This document shows, piece by piece, positions 18,002 to 29,168 of a stretch of DNA of 64,000 nucleotides. The notes under the pieces were generated by a model that did no database searches, was not told where the DNA came from, and was given only the letters and a program-made list of their open reading frames with translations. The stretch lies in NCBI RefSeq assembly GCF_008933155.1, contig NZ_WBVP01000001.1:1-64000 (forward strand). Reading direction: 5' to 3'. This DNA comes from Aliivibrio finisterrensis. GTDB lineage: Bacteria > Pseudomonadota > Gammaproteobacteria > Enterobacterales > Vibrionaceae. How positions within the stretch are numbered: the stretch's first letter is position 1; the number at the start of each line of letters is the position of its first letter. The position numbers and the translations under genes are program-made.

Positions 18002-18298
18002 TTATTTTTCTACTGGTAGATTCTCAACGCGGGCTTTCAGTTTCTGTCCCGGTTTAAATGTTACTACGCGGCGTGCAGAAATTGGAATATCTTCCCCAGT
18101 TTTTGGGTTACGTCCAGGTCGCTCGCTCTTTTCGCGTAAGTCAAAATTACCAAATCCAGATAATTTCACTTGCTCACCACTCTCTAGAGCTTGCTTAATC
18201 TCTTCGAAAAATACTTCTACCGTTTCCTTGGCGTCGCGTTTACTTAATCCAACTTTTTCAAATAAGGTCTCAGCCAAATCAGCTTTAGTGAGTGCCAT
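18002..18298 (-). CDS. ihfA: Integration host factor subunit alpha
   Basis: DNA-bending nucleoid protein that pairs with IHF-beta. The sequence from [17 protein letters not shown] to [13 protein letters not shown] matches IhfA, with the DNA-contact arm [22 protein letters not shown] place the start at the ATG at 18298 (98 residues), behind GAGGGTAG; an in-frame codon 15 bases upstream would add five residues not usual in the family. In E. coli ihfA follows pheT closely; here a 563-base gap with a pheT terminator lies between them, so ihfA needs its own promoter. Confidence 0.95.
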   Translation of the reverse strand: MALTKADLAETLFEKVGLSKRDAKETVEVFFEEIKQALESGEQVKLSGFGNFDLREKSERPGRNPKTGEDIPISARRVVTFKPGQKLKARVENLPVEK

Positions 18299-18861
18299 AA
18301 AAACTACCCTCAAGTTACGTTAGACAGAGCTACAGTATTTACTGTAACTGGAAACTGAACAGTTAGAACAACAACTTAACATTCGTTCAACTCTTGACAG
18401 TGTATGCCAACTGACTGATTTTCGCCAACTTTTTTCTCAAAAATCATGGCGCATTTATGAGATAATGATCAAATTTATAAGCTTAATCTACTTAGATATC
18501 TTATATCAGCCTAACCTAAGTCATTGATTTGGAATATACCACTGGTAATGCGAGATTATTTAGAGCATTCGTTTGTATCTAAAATTGTGATGCTGACCAA
18601 ATAATTATTAATAAATTTGAAAGTAAGCCATCTGTTTGATTGTGAACAAGTAAGCTTTAGACCTCGATGCTATATTCTAATCTATAGATACTAATCGAGT
18701 TTGTCTTCAGCATTATATACTGATACTCGATTGCAGTTTTCTCTCTTGCTTGGCCTAAAACGTAAATCTTTACCTCCGCGTTATTTTATAATAAAAAAAT
18801 CCAGTACCAACAAACGCCAGTACTGGATTTTATATTCTTTCGTTAAAAAAGAAGTGTATTA
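18299..18861. other. Intergenic region between pheT and ihfA
   Basis: 563 bases, AT-rich, no convincing ORF. A candidate minus-strand ihfA promoter is TTGGCG (18423-18428), 18 bases, TACACT (18399-18404). An 8-bp inverted repeat AATCGAGT/ACTCGATT lies at 18693-18732, and the pheT terminator is at 18797-18831. The stretch 18430-18690 shows nothing I can name. Confidence 0.6.
18797..18831 (-). terminator. Terminator of pheST
   Basis: AAATCCAGTAC (18797-18807) and GTACTGGATTT (18820-18830) form a perfect 11-bp stem. On the minus strand a T run follows. It lies 31 bases after the pheT stop. Confidence 0.85.
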
Positions 18862-21249
18862 TTAGTCACGCAGTGTTGCTGAGAACTTCTCACCAATTGC
18901 AGCAACGATAGCGTCAACAGCTGAAGTGATATCAGCCTCTTCTAGCGTACGCTCAACAGATTGAAGTGTCAGTGCTATTGCAAGACTCTTCTTACCTTCT
19001 TCAACGCCTTGACCACGGTAAACATCGAACAGTTTCGCGCTAGTTAATAGCTCGCCACCTGATGCTAGACATTCAGCAACGATGTCACCAGAAGCAATTG
19101 CTTCGTCTGCAACGATCGCTATGTCACGACGGTTTGCAGGGAACTTAGATACTGCAGCAGCTTCAGGGATAACACGAGTGTTGATTGAATCCCACTCGAT
19201 TTCAAACATGATGGTACGACCGTTCAAGCCAAACTTACGCTCTAGCTCTGGGTGTACTGTTCCGATGAAACCAACTTCTTTTCCGCCAACAACGATAGCT
19301 GCTGTTTGGCCTGGGTGAAGTGCTGGGTGTTTAGCGGCTTTAAACTCATACGCTAATTCGTTAGCAGTTAGTTCAAGAACAGCCTCTAAATCGCCTTTAA
19401 GGTCGAAGAAATCAACCGTGTTTGTTGCGATATCCCAATGCTCTTCACCACGAGTACCAGCGATGATACCAGCAAGCATCATTTCTTGACGCATGCCATT
19501 TTCTGCTGATTCTTCAGGAATAAAACGTAGACCCGATTCAAATAAACGAACGCGTGGTTGTTGACGCTTTTGGTTATGAACAACGGTGTTGATCAAACCA
19601 GTCCATAGGCTTAGGCGCATCGCTGACATGTCTGCTGAAATAGGGAATGGCAGAATTAACGGCTCAATTTCAGGCACGATCAGTTTTTGTTGCTCAGGCT
19701 CTACGAAGCTGTATGTAATTGCTTCGTGGTAACCACGGTCAACAAGAAGATCACGAACACGCTTAAGCGGTTGGTTTGCTTCTTTGTGATCGTTCATGTT
19801 TAGTGCAGCAACAGGTGCTTGGTTTGGAATGTTATTGTAACCGTAGATACGACCTACTTCTTCAATTAGGTCTTGCTCGATTGCAATATCAAAACGCCAT
19901 GATGGAGATGTTGCTGTCCAGCCTGTGTCTGTCGTTTCAACAGAACAACCTAGACGCGTTAAGATCTCAACCACATCTGTTGATGGGATGTGATGACCTA
20001 ATAGACCATCTAACTTGCTGCGACGTAATTCAACCGTGTTTGCTGTTGGAAGATCAGCGTCAGATTCTGCTGCAGAGATAGGAGCTACTTCGCCACCACA
20101 AAGTTCAACAAGAAGCTGTGTTGCACGCTCCATCGCTGTTACTTGTAATGTAGAGTCAACACCACGTTCAAAACGTAGAGAAGAATCAGTGTGTAGACCG
20201 TATGCACGTGCACGACCACGGATGTGATCAGGTGCGAAGAATGCACACTCAAGCATGATGTCAGTTGTTTCAGTCGTTACACCAGACTCTTTACCACCAA
20301 AGATACCAGCGATTGCTAATGCTTTATTTTGGTCTGCAATCACTAATGTATTATTGTTTAGCTTCGCTTCGTTGCCATCAAGAAGAGTCAGTTTCTCATC
20401 TTGCTCAGCCATACGAACCACAATGCCACCGTCGATCTTAGCTAGATCAAACGCGTGCATAGGTTGGCCTTGCTCAAGCATTACGTAGTTTGTAATATCA
20501 ACAATCGCATCGATTGAACGGATACCACAACGACGCAGTTTCTCTTGCATCCAGATTGGTGTTTCAGCTTTTGCATTTACGTTCTTGATTACACGACCAA
20601 GGTAACGTGGACACGCTTCAGTTGCTTTAACTTCAATAGAAACCGTATCTTCAATACTTGTTGCTACTGCTTCAATAGTTGGTTCAACTACGTCTGCACG
20701 GTTAAGAACACCTACTTCACGAGCTAAACCACGAATGCTAAAACAGTCAGCACGGTTTGCTGTTAAGTCAACATCGATAGCAACATCGTTAAGCTCAAGA
20801 AGCTCACGAACGTCCATACCTAATGTAGAGCCTTCAGGTAATTCTAAAATACCGTCAGATTCAACATCAATACCTAGTTCAGAGAAAGAGCAAAGCATAC
20901 CGTGTGATGGAACACCACGTAGTTTTGCTTTCTTAATTTTGAAGTCGCCAGGAAGTACAGCACCAACCGTCGCAACAGCAACCGTTAGACCAAGACGACA
21001 GTTAGATGCACCACAAACGATGTCTAAAAGCTCTTCTTCGCCGATATCAATTTTAGTTACACGAAGTTTGTCTGCGTCTGGGTGTTGACCACACTCAACC
21101 ACTTTACCTACTTTAACGCCGGTGAACTCACCAGCAACAGGTGCAACTTCATCAACTTCCAAACCAGCCATTGTGATTTGGTGAGCTAGCTCTTCGCTGT
21201 TAATAGCAGGTTTAACCCACTCGCGTAGCCAAGATTCACTGAATTTCAT
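18862..21249 (-). CDS. pheT: Phenylalanine--tRNA ligase beta subunit
   Basis: Large subunit of the alpha2-beta2 PheRS that charges tRNA-Phe. The 795-residue protein has the usual order: a tRNA-binding OB domain (about 40-150; [21 protein letters not shown]), the B3/B4 editing domain, the B5 domain, a catalytic-like core and a C-terminal anticodon-binding ferredoxin-like domain beginning [13 protein letters not shown]. It lies 17 bases after pheS on the same transcript and ends at a terminator. Confidence 0.98.
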   Translation of the reverse strand: MKFSESWLREWVKPAINSEELAHQITMAGLEVDEVAPVAGEFTGVKVGKVVECGQHPDADKLRVTKIDIGEEELLDIVCGASNCRLGLTVAVATVGAVLPGDFKIKKAKLRGVPSHGMLCSFSELGIDVESDGILELPEGSTLGMDVRELLELNDVAIDVDLTANRADCFSIRGLAREVGVLNRADVVEPTIEAVATSIEDTVSIEVKATEACPRYLGRVIKNVNAKAETPIWMQEKLRRCGIRSIDAIVDITNYVMLEQGQPMHAFDLAKIDGGIVVRMAEQDEKLTLLDGNEAKLNNNTLVIADQNKALAIAGIFGGKESGVTTETTDIMLECAFFAPDHIRGRARAYGLHTDSSLRFERGVDSTLQVTAMERATQLLVELCGGEVAPISAAESDADLPTANTVELRRSKLDGLLGHHIPSTDVVEILTRLGCSVETTDTGWTATSPSWRFDIAIEQDLIEEVGRIYGYNNIPNQAPVAALNMNDHKEANQPLKRVRDLLVDRGYHEAITYSFVEPEQQKLIVPEIEPLILPFPISADMSAMRLSLWTGLINTVVHNQKRQQPRVRLFESGLRFIPEESAENGMRQEMMLAGIIAGTRGEEHWDIATNTVDFFDLKGDLEAVLELTANELAYEFKAAKHPALHPGQTAAIVVGGKEVGFIGTVHPELERKFGLNGRTIMFEIEWDSINTRVIPEAAAVSKFPANRRDIAIVADEAIASGDIVAECLASGGELLTSAKLFDVYRGQGVEEGKKSLAIALTLQSVERTLEEADITSAVDAIVAAIGEKFSATLRD

Positions 21250-21266
21250 AAATTTCTAGCCCCGAA

Positions 21267-22566
<1,300 letters not shown>

Positions 22567-24765
22567 ATGTCTAATAAAAAAACGCTCTTAGCTGCGTCTA
22601 TTTTAGTTGCTATCTCGCCTATCCTTCATGCAAAAACCTCTTCTAATGCGAATGCAACAATGTTTGATGAGGTTGTTGTATCGGCAACCCGTACAGAGCA
22701 AAATATTAAAGACGTATCGAGCTCAATATCAAAAGTAACTGCAGAAGACATTGATAAGACAATGGCGACCAGTGTTCAAGATGCTTTAAAATATACACCA
22801 GGGGTAGCTGCAAATGGTGGCGGTCGTTTTGGTTTATCAGGGTTCACTATTCGTGGTATGAGTGACAGCCGTATTAAAATGTTAGTTGATGGAGTTCAAC
22901 AACCTACCCCATACAATCCAGGATCCAATGAACAGCGTAAATACCCAAGTGCTATTGAAATTGATACATTAAAAGTAATTGAAGTAAACAAAGGCCCATC
23001 TTCTACTCTATACGGTTCAGATTCTCTTGGCGGTACCATCCTAATGGAGACTAAAAATCCCGAAGATATTTTAAGAACCGAGGGAGACGAGAACGCTTTT
23101 GAAGTAAAAACAGGCTATAACAGCGTAGATTCAAGCACGAAAACTACAGGGACATGGGCAATGCGTGCTGCTGAGCTAGAAACTCTAATCATGCTGACAT
23201 ATAAAAAAGGCAGTGAATCACAAACCCATTCTAACGCTGCAGATATTGAAGGCCCAGATCGTGGAGCTGCAAATCCAGCAGATGCACAAATTGGTAACCT
23301 ATTAGCAAAAGCCTTTTACCAATTAAATGACTCGCATCGTATCGGCACGACTGTGGAATATTACACCTCTCAATATGATGAAGATGAGCTTTCCCAAAAT
23401 GGTTATTCTATGATGATGATGGGCAACCCTATCATTACTTATTATGACAATTACAATAAAGACACAACAACTCGATTACGCGTTGGTTTAGAGCATGAAT
23501 GGACAGCTAATAATGCGCTATTCGATACGCTAGAATCAAAATTAAATGTACAACAAACTGAATCATTATCTGAAAACTACGATACTTCAACTGGGCCTTA
23601 CGGCAGTGGTCGCCGTATGCGTGAACGTATTGCTAACGATGATTCAATCCAATTTGATGCACAGTTTGATAAAATCGCTGAGTTTGGAGAAGGTTTCCAC
23701 CAAATCACTTATGGCCTAAGCTTTAGACAAAACAAGTTCGCAACTGAAAATACCGATTATAGATACGATAAAGGAACCGTTGGGCCGGGCCATACTGATA
23801 TGCCTGATGCAACCATGACGCAATATGGTATTTTTGCGCAGGACCAAGCTTTCCTACTTAATGAACAATTAGTGCTAACTGCTGGTTTACGTTATGACTC
23901 ATTTGAAGCTAAACCAGAGACCAATGACGGTTTTAAAACAGAATACCCTGACAGCAAAAATGACGCTTTTACGGCTAAATTAGGGTCGGTTTACCACATC
24001 AATAATAGCTTCAGTATACTTGCTCAAGTCAGCCAAGGTTTTAAAGCTCCTACCATACAAGACATGTACTACTTCTATGACAGTGGCGCTGTCATTGATG
24101 CAAACCCAGATCTAAAAGCGGAAAGCAGTATCTCGTATGAAGCAGGTATTCGAGCACAATCTAATGCCGCACAAGTTGAATTAATTGCTTTCTATAATGA
24201 TTATTCTGATTTCATCAACCAAAAATACATAGGCAAAGTCGTTGGTGGCCCTAACGATGGTAAAGAGCAGTATACAAAAGAGAATATCGATTCTGTAGAA
24301 ATTTATGGGGTTGAGTTTAGTTCTACTTACTTATTGGATGAAGCGTTTAATGCACCTCAAGGAACCTATTCGAAGCTAAGTATTGCTTATGCTGAAGGCC
24401 GAGATAAAAAAACTGGTGCATCAATAGACAGTGTTGCCCCACTCACTTCACACCTAGGTTTAGGTTATGACTCTGTCGGCTATACTTACGGTGCTTTATT
24501 AAATATAAATATGGTTGCGGCAAAAGATAAATGGTCAAACGTTGGTCATGAAAACATTGATATTGCAGGCTACACCTTGGTTGATTTAACCGCTTACTAC
24601 AAACCAATGAAAGATTTAACACTTCGTGGTGGTTTATTTAATGCATTTGATAAACAATACTGGCTATACAACGACATGATTGGTACTGAATCTGGTGATG
24701 ATGGAATTGATCGTAAAGCTCAAGCAGGTCGCAACTGGGGCATTGAGTTAGATTATAAATTCTAA
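22567..24765 (+). CDS. huvA: TonB-dependent haem/haemoglobin receptor
   Basis: Outer-membrane beta-barrel that imports haem with energy from TonB-ExbBD. It has a signal peptide (about 1-22, cut after LHA), a TonB box near FDEVVVSATR, a plug domain (about 45-160) and a barrel ending in aromatic YKF. The haem-receptor landmarks FRAP and NPNL appear as FKAP and NPDL in the region GFKAPTIQDMYY to ANPDLKAESS. The name huvA follows the V. anguillarum receptor by context and is not certain; HutA or HutR-like are alternatives. It is controlled by the Fur box just upstream and ends at its own terminator. Confidence 0.9.
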   Translation: MSNKKTLLAASILVAISPILHAKTSSNANATMFDEVVVSATRTEQNIKDVSSSISKVTAEDIDKTMATSVQDALKYTPGVAANGGGRFGLSGFTIRGMSDSRIKMLVDGVQQPTPYNPGSNEQRKYPSAIEIDTLKVIEVNKGPSSTLYGSDSLGGTILMETKNPEDILRTEGDENAFEVKTGYNSVDSSTKTTGTWAMRAAELETLIMLTYKKGSESQTHSNAADIEGPDRGAANPADAQIGNLLAKAFYQLNDSHRIGTTVEYYTSQYDEDELSQNGYSMMMMGNPIITYYDNYNKDTTTRLRVGLEHEWTANNALFDTLESKLNVQQTESLSENYDTSTGPYGSGRRMRERIANDDSIQFDAQFDKIAEFGEGFHQITYGLSFRQNKFATENTDYRYDKGTVGPGHTDMPDATMTQYGIFAQDQAFLLNEQLVLTAGLRYDSFEAKPETNDGFKTEYPDSKNDAFTAKLGSVYHINNSFSILAQVSQGFKAPTIQDMYYFYDSGAVIDANPDLKAESSISYEAGIRAQSNAAQVELIAFYNDYSDFINQKYIGKVVGGPNDGKEQYTKENIDSVEIYGVEFSSTYLLDEAFNAPQGTYSKLSIAYAEGRDKKTGASIDSVAPLTSHLGLGYDSVGYTYGALLNINMVAAKDKWSNVGHENIDIAGYTLVDLTAYYKPMKDLTLRGGLFNAFDKQYWLYNDMIGTESGDDGIDRKAQAGRNWGIELDYKF

Positions 24766-24798
24766 AAATGAATTAAATTCAACGTTAATTGGCTAGTT

Positions 24799-24824
24799 CA
24801 AAGCGGCATCATTGCCGCTTTCTG
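24799..24824 (+). terminator. Terminator of the haem receptor gene
   Basis: AAAGCGGC and GCCGCTTT pair around ATCATT, 35 bases after the stop codon. The T run is short. Confidence 0.7.
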
Positions 24825-24893
24825 GGTTCATGCCAAAAATAGTAATTACCTATACTATTTTGAGAATTAGTCCATGTTTAAAAACGATATGCA

Positions 24894-24920
24894 TAAAAAA
24901 AGCCCAATTGCTTGAGCTTT
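24894..24920 (-). terminator. Terminator of hutXZ
   Basis: On the minus strand AAAGCTCAA pairs with TTGGGCTTT (one mismatch) around GCAA, followed by a T run. It lies 28 bases past the hutZ stop. Confidence 0.7.
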
Positions 24921-24947
24921 AAATCGATTAATTATGTGAGAGCTAAA

Positions 24948-25475
24948 TTACGCTATTCTCTTCTTGTGCCCTTGTTCTAAATGAACAAAATCGACAAGAT
25001 CATCGCCACTCACTTGAAACGCTTGACCAAACCCTTTTACGAATAATCCTTGAATTGGTTTTAATCGGAACATTTTAAAATCGTCTAATAAGCTCAAGCC
25101 ATCGATAATATCGCCAAAACGTTGTTTCATTTCATCAACGGCTAACTGCCAATTTTCTTCTTCTCTATCAATTAGAATAGCGGTTGCATCGAACGTCAGT
25201 CTTTTACGAGCAAACAGTTGTTTCGATGAATCCTCATCTTCTACGAGCATTAATGATGCATCAGGGTTTTGCAGAAGATTCCTTGCATGACGTGCTATCT
25301 CAGAGATCAGCACATAGTAACCATCTTCTAATAACACAAAAGGAGCGTAGCTTACATTTGGCTTCCCTTCGCAATCTACTGTTGCTAATTGAAGGGTTTT
25401 ACGTGAATCACGAAACTCTTGAATTTCAGGACCAAGACGATTTTGTAATCTTTCCTGCTTAACATTTGAATTCAT
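24948..25475 (-). CDS. hutZ: Haem utilisation protein HutZ
   Basis: Cytoplasmic haem-binding protein of the split-barrel flavin/PNP-oxidase fold; V. cholerae HutZ breaks down haem and is needed for growth on it. The 175-residue sequence contains LATVDCEGKPNVSYAPFVLL and ends in LEQGHKKRIA. The histidine there is residue 170, the position I recall for the proximal haem ligand in V. cholerae HutZ. It lies 52 bases after hutX on the same strand, in the order hutX-hutZ seen in other vibrios. Confidence 0.93.
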   Translation of the reverse strand: MNSNVKQERLQNRLGPEIQEFRDSRKTLQLATVDCEGKPNVSYAPFVLLEDGYYVLISEIARHARNLLQNPDASLMLVEDEDSSKQLFARKRLTFDATAILIDREEENWQLAVDEMKQRFGDIIDGLSLLDDFKMFRLKPIQGLFVKGFGQAFQVSGDDLVDFVHLEQGHKKRIA

Positions 25476-25527
25476 TTTTCTTTCCTTTTTAATTTGGTGC
25501 TGAGTTGTATGCTGAGCTGACTATTTT

Positions 25528-26064
25528 TTATTTATATTCTTGTTTTAAGACAGTAAACGCTGCAACTTGTTCTGGAATAAGTTGACGCTTTTTATCTCGA
25601 CCTAAATAGATCTTAAATACTGAGTGGCCTTCATGATTAAAGAAGCCAAAGTAATGGCTTTCTGTCCCTCTGAACGGCTTGCTAATCAGTGCGATATCTT
25701 GAATTAAATCTAATTTTAAGTGACCGTGTAACTGCCCCTCTCGCCCCATCAGGTTATAGTAACCATGCGCTATTTTCCCCTTTGGAAACGGCGCTTTAAC
25801 TTCAAAGATAGAACCAAATGAATGCACGATGGCCGTTACATCACCAAAACCTGTTAGCCCTTCTAAAATCTCTTGGGTTTTCAGGCCAGAAACCATAGTC
25901 ACCATCTCTTTAGGTAATGATTTAACCACTTCGACTTCACTAATAGACAGTTGCTTAGCAATATCACTTGGTAATAATGATGGGTCATTTTCTAATAATT
26001 CGATAACGTGTTTATTCACTGGAATACTCTTATTATGTTGATTAAATTTATGCAGCATGCTCAT
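25528..26064 (-). CDS. hutX: Haem carrier protein HutX (ChuX/HutX family)
   Basis: Cytoplasmic protein that binds haem and, in V. cholerae, passes it to HutZ. The 178-residue sequence matches the ChuX/HutX family across GFGDVTAIVHSFGSIFEVKAPFPKGK and HGYYNLMGREGQLHGHL. The start is either the ATG at 26064 or the one at 26058; ribosome-binding signals do not decide. It lies between the hutW-like fragment and hutZ, in an operon divergent from tonB. Confidence 0.9.
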   Translation of the reverse strand: MSMLHKFNQHNKSIPVNKHVIELLENDPSLLPSDIAKQLSISEVEVVKSLPKEMVTMVSGLKTQEILEGLTGFGDVTAIVHSFGSIFEVKAPFPKGKIAHGYYNLMGREGQLHGHLKLDLIQDIALISKPFRGTESHYFGFFNHEGHSVFKIYLGRDKKRQLIPEQVAAFTVLKQEYK

Positions 26065-26101
26065 TAAAAACAGGCTGTTTGTTTGTCATTGATAAACATC
26101 C

Positions 26102-26296
26102 TCACTTATCTGCTGCATTAATACTTTTCTGGATAGGCGGAGAAAAACGCTCACTAAACAAATCTGCCGAGATAGGCATTGCGCCTCCCCCAGCATGAGC
26201 GAATGCTTTTCTTTGAAAGGCATACAGCAATGGCTCTGGTGTACTTTCACCGACAAGTGAAATAGGTAGCTGATTTAAGTCAATTTCTGTTCTCAT
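26102..26296 (-). pseudogene. Probable N-terminal remnant of hutW
   Basis: A 64-residue ORF at the place hutW holds in V. cholerae (hutW-hutX-hutZ, divergent from tonB1). Its sequence around ESTPEPLLYAFQRKAFAHAGG resembles what I recall of the start of HutW, a radical-SAM enzyme of over 400 residues. The CxxxCxxC cluster and the rest are absent, and hutX begins only 37 bases after the stop. It could be a decayed hutW, or a small protein kept for translation of hutX. A proper start and spacing mean it may still be translated. Confidence 0.5.
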
Positions 26297-26379
26297 GATT
26301 TCAATTCTTTTTAACTCGTTACTTCAAAGAGTTTTGCTTCTTTTTATATCATAAAGTATTTTCAAATGAGAATGCAATT

Positions 26380-26398
26380 GATAATTGATATCATTCTT
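26380..26398. promoter_or_regulatory. Fur-like box between hut(W)XZ and tonB
   Basis: GATAATTGATATCATTCTT matches the Fur consensus at about 13 of 19 positions. It lies in the divergent region, so it could control both the minus-strand hutXZ unit and the plus-strand tonB-hutD operon. Confidence 0.65.
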
Positions 26399-26452
26399 GT
26401 TTTGTTTATAATGTTGTCATCTTAAAAAGTACTGAATTAAATGGAGACATTC

Positions 26453-27193
26453 GTGCTGAACTTTCGTTATCTAGCGGCAGCTGGTATTTCATTAGCTATT
26501 CATACCGCGCTTATCTGGTCTGTTCCTGAAAAAAAAGCCTTTGCTATGCCTACAGGTAGTACTTCCTCACACGTCAATATCCAGTTTGTCGCACCAAGCG
26601 TTCCTACCCCTCAATCAGTGCAAACGAAAAAAAATGAGGTAATAAAACCGAAAGAGCAAGCCACCGTTGAAAAGACAGTTCAAAAACAAGTGGCGGAAAA
26701 TAAACCCGTAAAATCTAAACCAAAGTCTAAACCTAAAAATAAAGTGGTAAAAAAACCAACGATTTCAAAGCCAATTGAGCCTAAAAAAAAGATTCTTAAA
26801 GAAAAAGCAGAAACCAAATCAACAACTAAAACGGCTAAGAAAACAGACAAACCTGTTGAAAAAGAATCAACAGCGAAACCTGTCGCTTCTAAATCAGGGG
26901 CAACAGAAAAGCCACAATTAATCCAAAAACCGAGTTTCTTAACACGCCCTAATGCACCACGTTACCCTCGCATCGCGCAACGTAAAGGCATTGAAGGTAC
27001 TGCGCTATATGAAATTTGGCTAAATGAAAATGGAAAACAAATTAAACAAGAGTTAATCACCTCATCAGGCGCACAAGTTCTCGATGAAGCCGCTCTTAAT
27101 GCGATTCGTGATTGGCAATTTTCACCTCAAGTTATCAATGGCCAAGCGATTGCACACCGTGTGCAGATCCCTGTCAGATTTTCACTAAATTAA
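26453..27193 (+). CDS. tonB: Energy transducer TonB (TonB1 type)
   Basis: Spans the periplasm to transmit proton-motive energy from ExbBD to outer-membrane receptors. It has an N-terminal membrane anchor (about 8-24), a long Lys/Pro-rich linker (about 45-155) and the TonB C-terminal domain (about 160-246), with PRYPRIAQRKGIEGTALYEIW and AALNAIRDWQFSP. I prefer the GTG at 26453, since GGAG lies 7 bases before it; the in-frame ATG at 26441 overlaps that ribosome-binding site and has none of its own. First gene of the tonB-exbB-exbD-hutBCD operon. Confidence 0.93.
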   Translation: MLNFRYLAAAGISLAIHTALIWSVPEKKAFAMPTGSTSSHVNIQFVAPSVPTPQSVQTKKNEVIKPKEQATVEKTVQKQVAENKPVKSKPKSKPKNKVVKKPTISKPIEPKKKILKEKAETKSTTKTAKKTDKPVEKESTAKPVASKSGATEKPQLIQKPSFLTRPNAPRYPRIAQRKGIEGTALYEIWLNENGKQIKQELITSSGAQVLDEAALNAIRDWQFSPQVINGQAIAHRVQIPVRFSLN

Positions 27194-27214
27194 TCAGTTA
27201 TACCGGATTTAACT

Positions 27215-27898
27215 ATGCTTAACTTTTCACACTTATATTCGCAACTTGGCATTATGGCTCTACCGCTATTAGGCTGCTCATTACTCACTCTTGCCTTGTT
27301 ATTAGAACGAACCATCCAGCTTTTACTTTTTTCTGGCTGCTCTCATAAAAAAATACAGTCAACACTAACTCAATTAAAAAAAGACGATACACAAGGCATT
27401 CATTCCTTTATTCAAGAGTTGAAAAAACGTCGTGCTCTCTCAGCAAAAGGCAATGCCATGCTACTTGCCCATCGTGATTTTGAAAAAGGATTACGAGAGG
27501 ATGTGGCAGGATTATGGCTTCAAGAAAAACGTCATCAATTACGTACTGGATTACGTCTTTTAGCTCTTATTGGCATGATCAGCCCATTACTCGGCTTATT
27601 AGGTACGGTTCTTGGCTTAATTGATATGTTTAAAGATGTAGCCGCAACAACGGGCTCTATTACACCCAATATTTTGGCTGATGGTTTAGGGTTAGCAATG
27701 CGTACAACGGCAATTGGTTTGATCATTGCCTTACCTGCTATCGCAAGCTCACAGCTTCTAGGCTTATGGGCTGATCGTATCTTGTCACGTTTAGAGCATT
27801 CATTAAATTACACTAATTTGTGGATTGAAGGCGTATTTAGCTCAAATGATTCAATGAGTGAGAACATCCAACATAAAATCATCAAGGTGAATGCATGA
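27215..27898 (+). CDS. exbB: Biopolymer transport protein ExbB
   Basis: Inner-membrane proton-channel subunit that energises TonB. The 227-residue MotA/TolQ/ExbB protein has three membrane helices (about 13-33, 110-135 and 155-180) and the family signature LLGLLGTVLGLIDMFKDVA followed by ADGLGLAMRTTAIGL. It starts 21 bases after tonB and overlaps exbD by four bases. Confidence 0.95.
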   Translation: MLNFSHLYSQLGIMALPLLGCSLLTLALLLERTIQLLLFSGCSHKKIQSTLTQLKKDDTQGIHSFIQELKKRRALSAKGNAMLLAHRDFEKGLREDVAGLWLQEKRHQLRTGLRLLALIGMISPLLGLLGTVLGLIDMFKDVAATTGSITPNILADGLGLAMRTTAIGLIIALPAIASSQLLGLWADRILSRLEHSLNYTNLWIEGVFSSNDSMSENIQHKIIKVNA

Positions 27899-28314
27899 TT
27901 AAGTCACCTTCCTCTGCTGCTGAAGAATCCATTCAGCCTGATCTGACCCCTTTACTCGATATTATTTTCATCGTAATGGTCTTCTTATTACTCACCGCTA
28001 CCGTGAAACTTCAATCTTTAGAAGTGAGCTTACCGACAGCGGATACCGAATCGGTAAGTGACGTAGACAGTAAGTCTTTTACCATCAATATATTAGAACA
28101 ACCGCCATATTGGGGGTTGGATGGCCATTCTTATTCCACTTGGCCTTCCTTTACTAGCGCATTACTGAAAAAAGTAAAAAGTAAGCCTGAGTTTCAAGTG
28201 GTTATCGCCTCTGATAAGACGGCTGAAATTCAGCATATGGTGAAATTATTGGCCTTTTTACAAGACAATAATATTAAAGCGACTCAAATTTTAATGGACG
28301 AAAATAAATCATGA
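27895..28314 (+). CDS. exbD: Biopolymer transport protein ExbD
   Basis: Partner of ExbB. The 139-residue protein has a short cytoplasmic N-terminus, one membrane helix with the essential aspartate in DLTPLLDIIFIVMVFLL, and a periplasmic domain. It overlaps exbB and hutB by four bases each (ATGA), which indicates translational coupling through the operon. Confidence 0.95.
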   Translation: MIKSPSSAAEESIQPDLTPLLDIIFIVMVFLLLTATVKLQSLEVSLPTADTESVSDVDSKSFTINILEQPPYWGLDGHSYSTWPSFTSALLKKVKSKPEFQVVIASDKTAEIQHMVKLLAFLQDNNIKATQILMDENKS

Positions 28315-29159
28315 TTAACTCAAAAATTACCTCTTCTCTTCTTGCTATTGCATTGCTTTTATTCTCATCCATTAGTACGGCACAAGAGCGTATTATTAGT
28401 GCTGGAAGTGCCGTTACGGAGCTAATTTACGCGCTAGGTGCAGAAGACTCTCTTATTGCCGTTGATGTAACGAGCAAAATGCCGCAGACACAATCCTTAC
28501 CTAAAATTGGTTATCACCGTCAATTATCAACAGAAGGCTTACTGGCTTTGCAGCCAACACAAATTATTGGCTCCGATGAAATGGGACCACAAACTACATT
28601 AGATTTACTTTCTCAATCGAATGTAAAAGTGAATATCGTAAACACGACACCAACGGTTCAAGGCTTGTTAAATCGTATTGACGAAATTGCCTCTATTACT
28701 CAGCATCAATCGCAAGCAGAAGCCATCAAGGATCAAGTAAATAAAAAGGTCGCGTTACTAAACAGTAATATTCCAAGTAAAGCGAAACAGAAAAAAGTCA
28801 TTTACCTTTTATTACATGAAGGCAGAGCACCTTATGTGGCAGGCAGTGATACGACAATGGATGAATTGATTCATTTAGCAGGAGCAAATAACCCTGCAAG
28901 CTCATCGATATCATCGTTTAAACCTATTTCAATGGAGGCAATGATCTCAATGCAACCTGACGTTGTTTTAGTCAGCAACCGCAGTATCAAGACGTTAAAG
29001 GGCATTGATAATATTATCGAATCGATTCCAACCTTAGCCTCAACGCCTGCTGGTATTAATAAACAAATTATTGGTATTGATGGCTCAGCACTCGTCGGTG
29101 GCCTTGGCTTGGCGACACTTGATGAAGCCGCTCGTTTGAATACCCTTCTTTATCCTTAA
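28311..29159 (+). CDS. hutB: Periplasmic haem-binding protein HutB
   Basis: Substrate-binding component of the haem ABC importer. It has a signal peptide (about 1-24, cut after STA) and a class III (TroA/BtuF-like) fold with RIISAGSAVTELIYALGA, MPQTQSLPKIGYHRQLSTEG and a C-terminal GLGLATLDEAARL. The length, 282, fits HutB/HmuT. It overlaps exbD and is followed at once by the permease gene. Confidence 0.93.
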   Translation: MINSKITSSLLAIALLLFSSISTAQERIISAGSAVTELIYALGAEDSLIAVDVTSKMPQTQSLPKIGYHRQLSTEGLLALQPTQIIGSDEMGPQTTLDLLSQSNVKVNIVNTTPTVQGLLNRIDEIASITQHQSQAEAIKDQVNKKVALLNSNIPSKAKQKKVIYLLLHEGRAPYVAGSDTTMDELIHLAGANNPASSSISSFKPISMEAMISMQPDVVLVSNRSIKTLKGIDNIIESIPTLASTPAGINKQIIGIDGSALVGGLGLATLDEAARLNTLLYP

Positions 29160-29168
29160 GTGATTATT

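Noticed and set aside
19082-21088. Several plus-strand ORFs opposite pheT
   Set aside because: Shadows of the pheT reading frame; no start signals or recognisable products.
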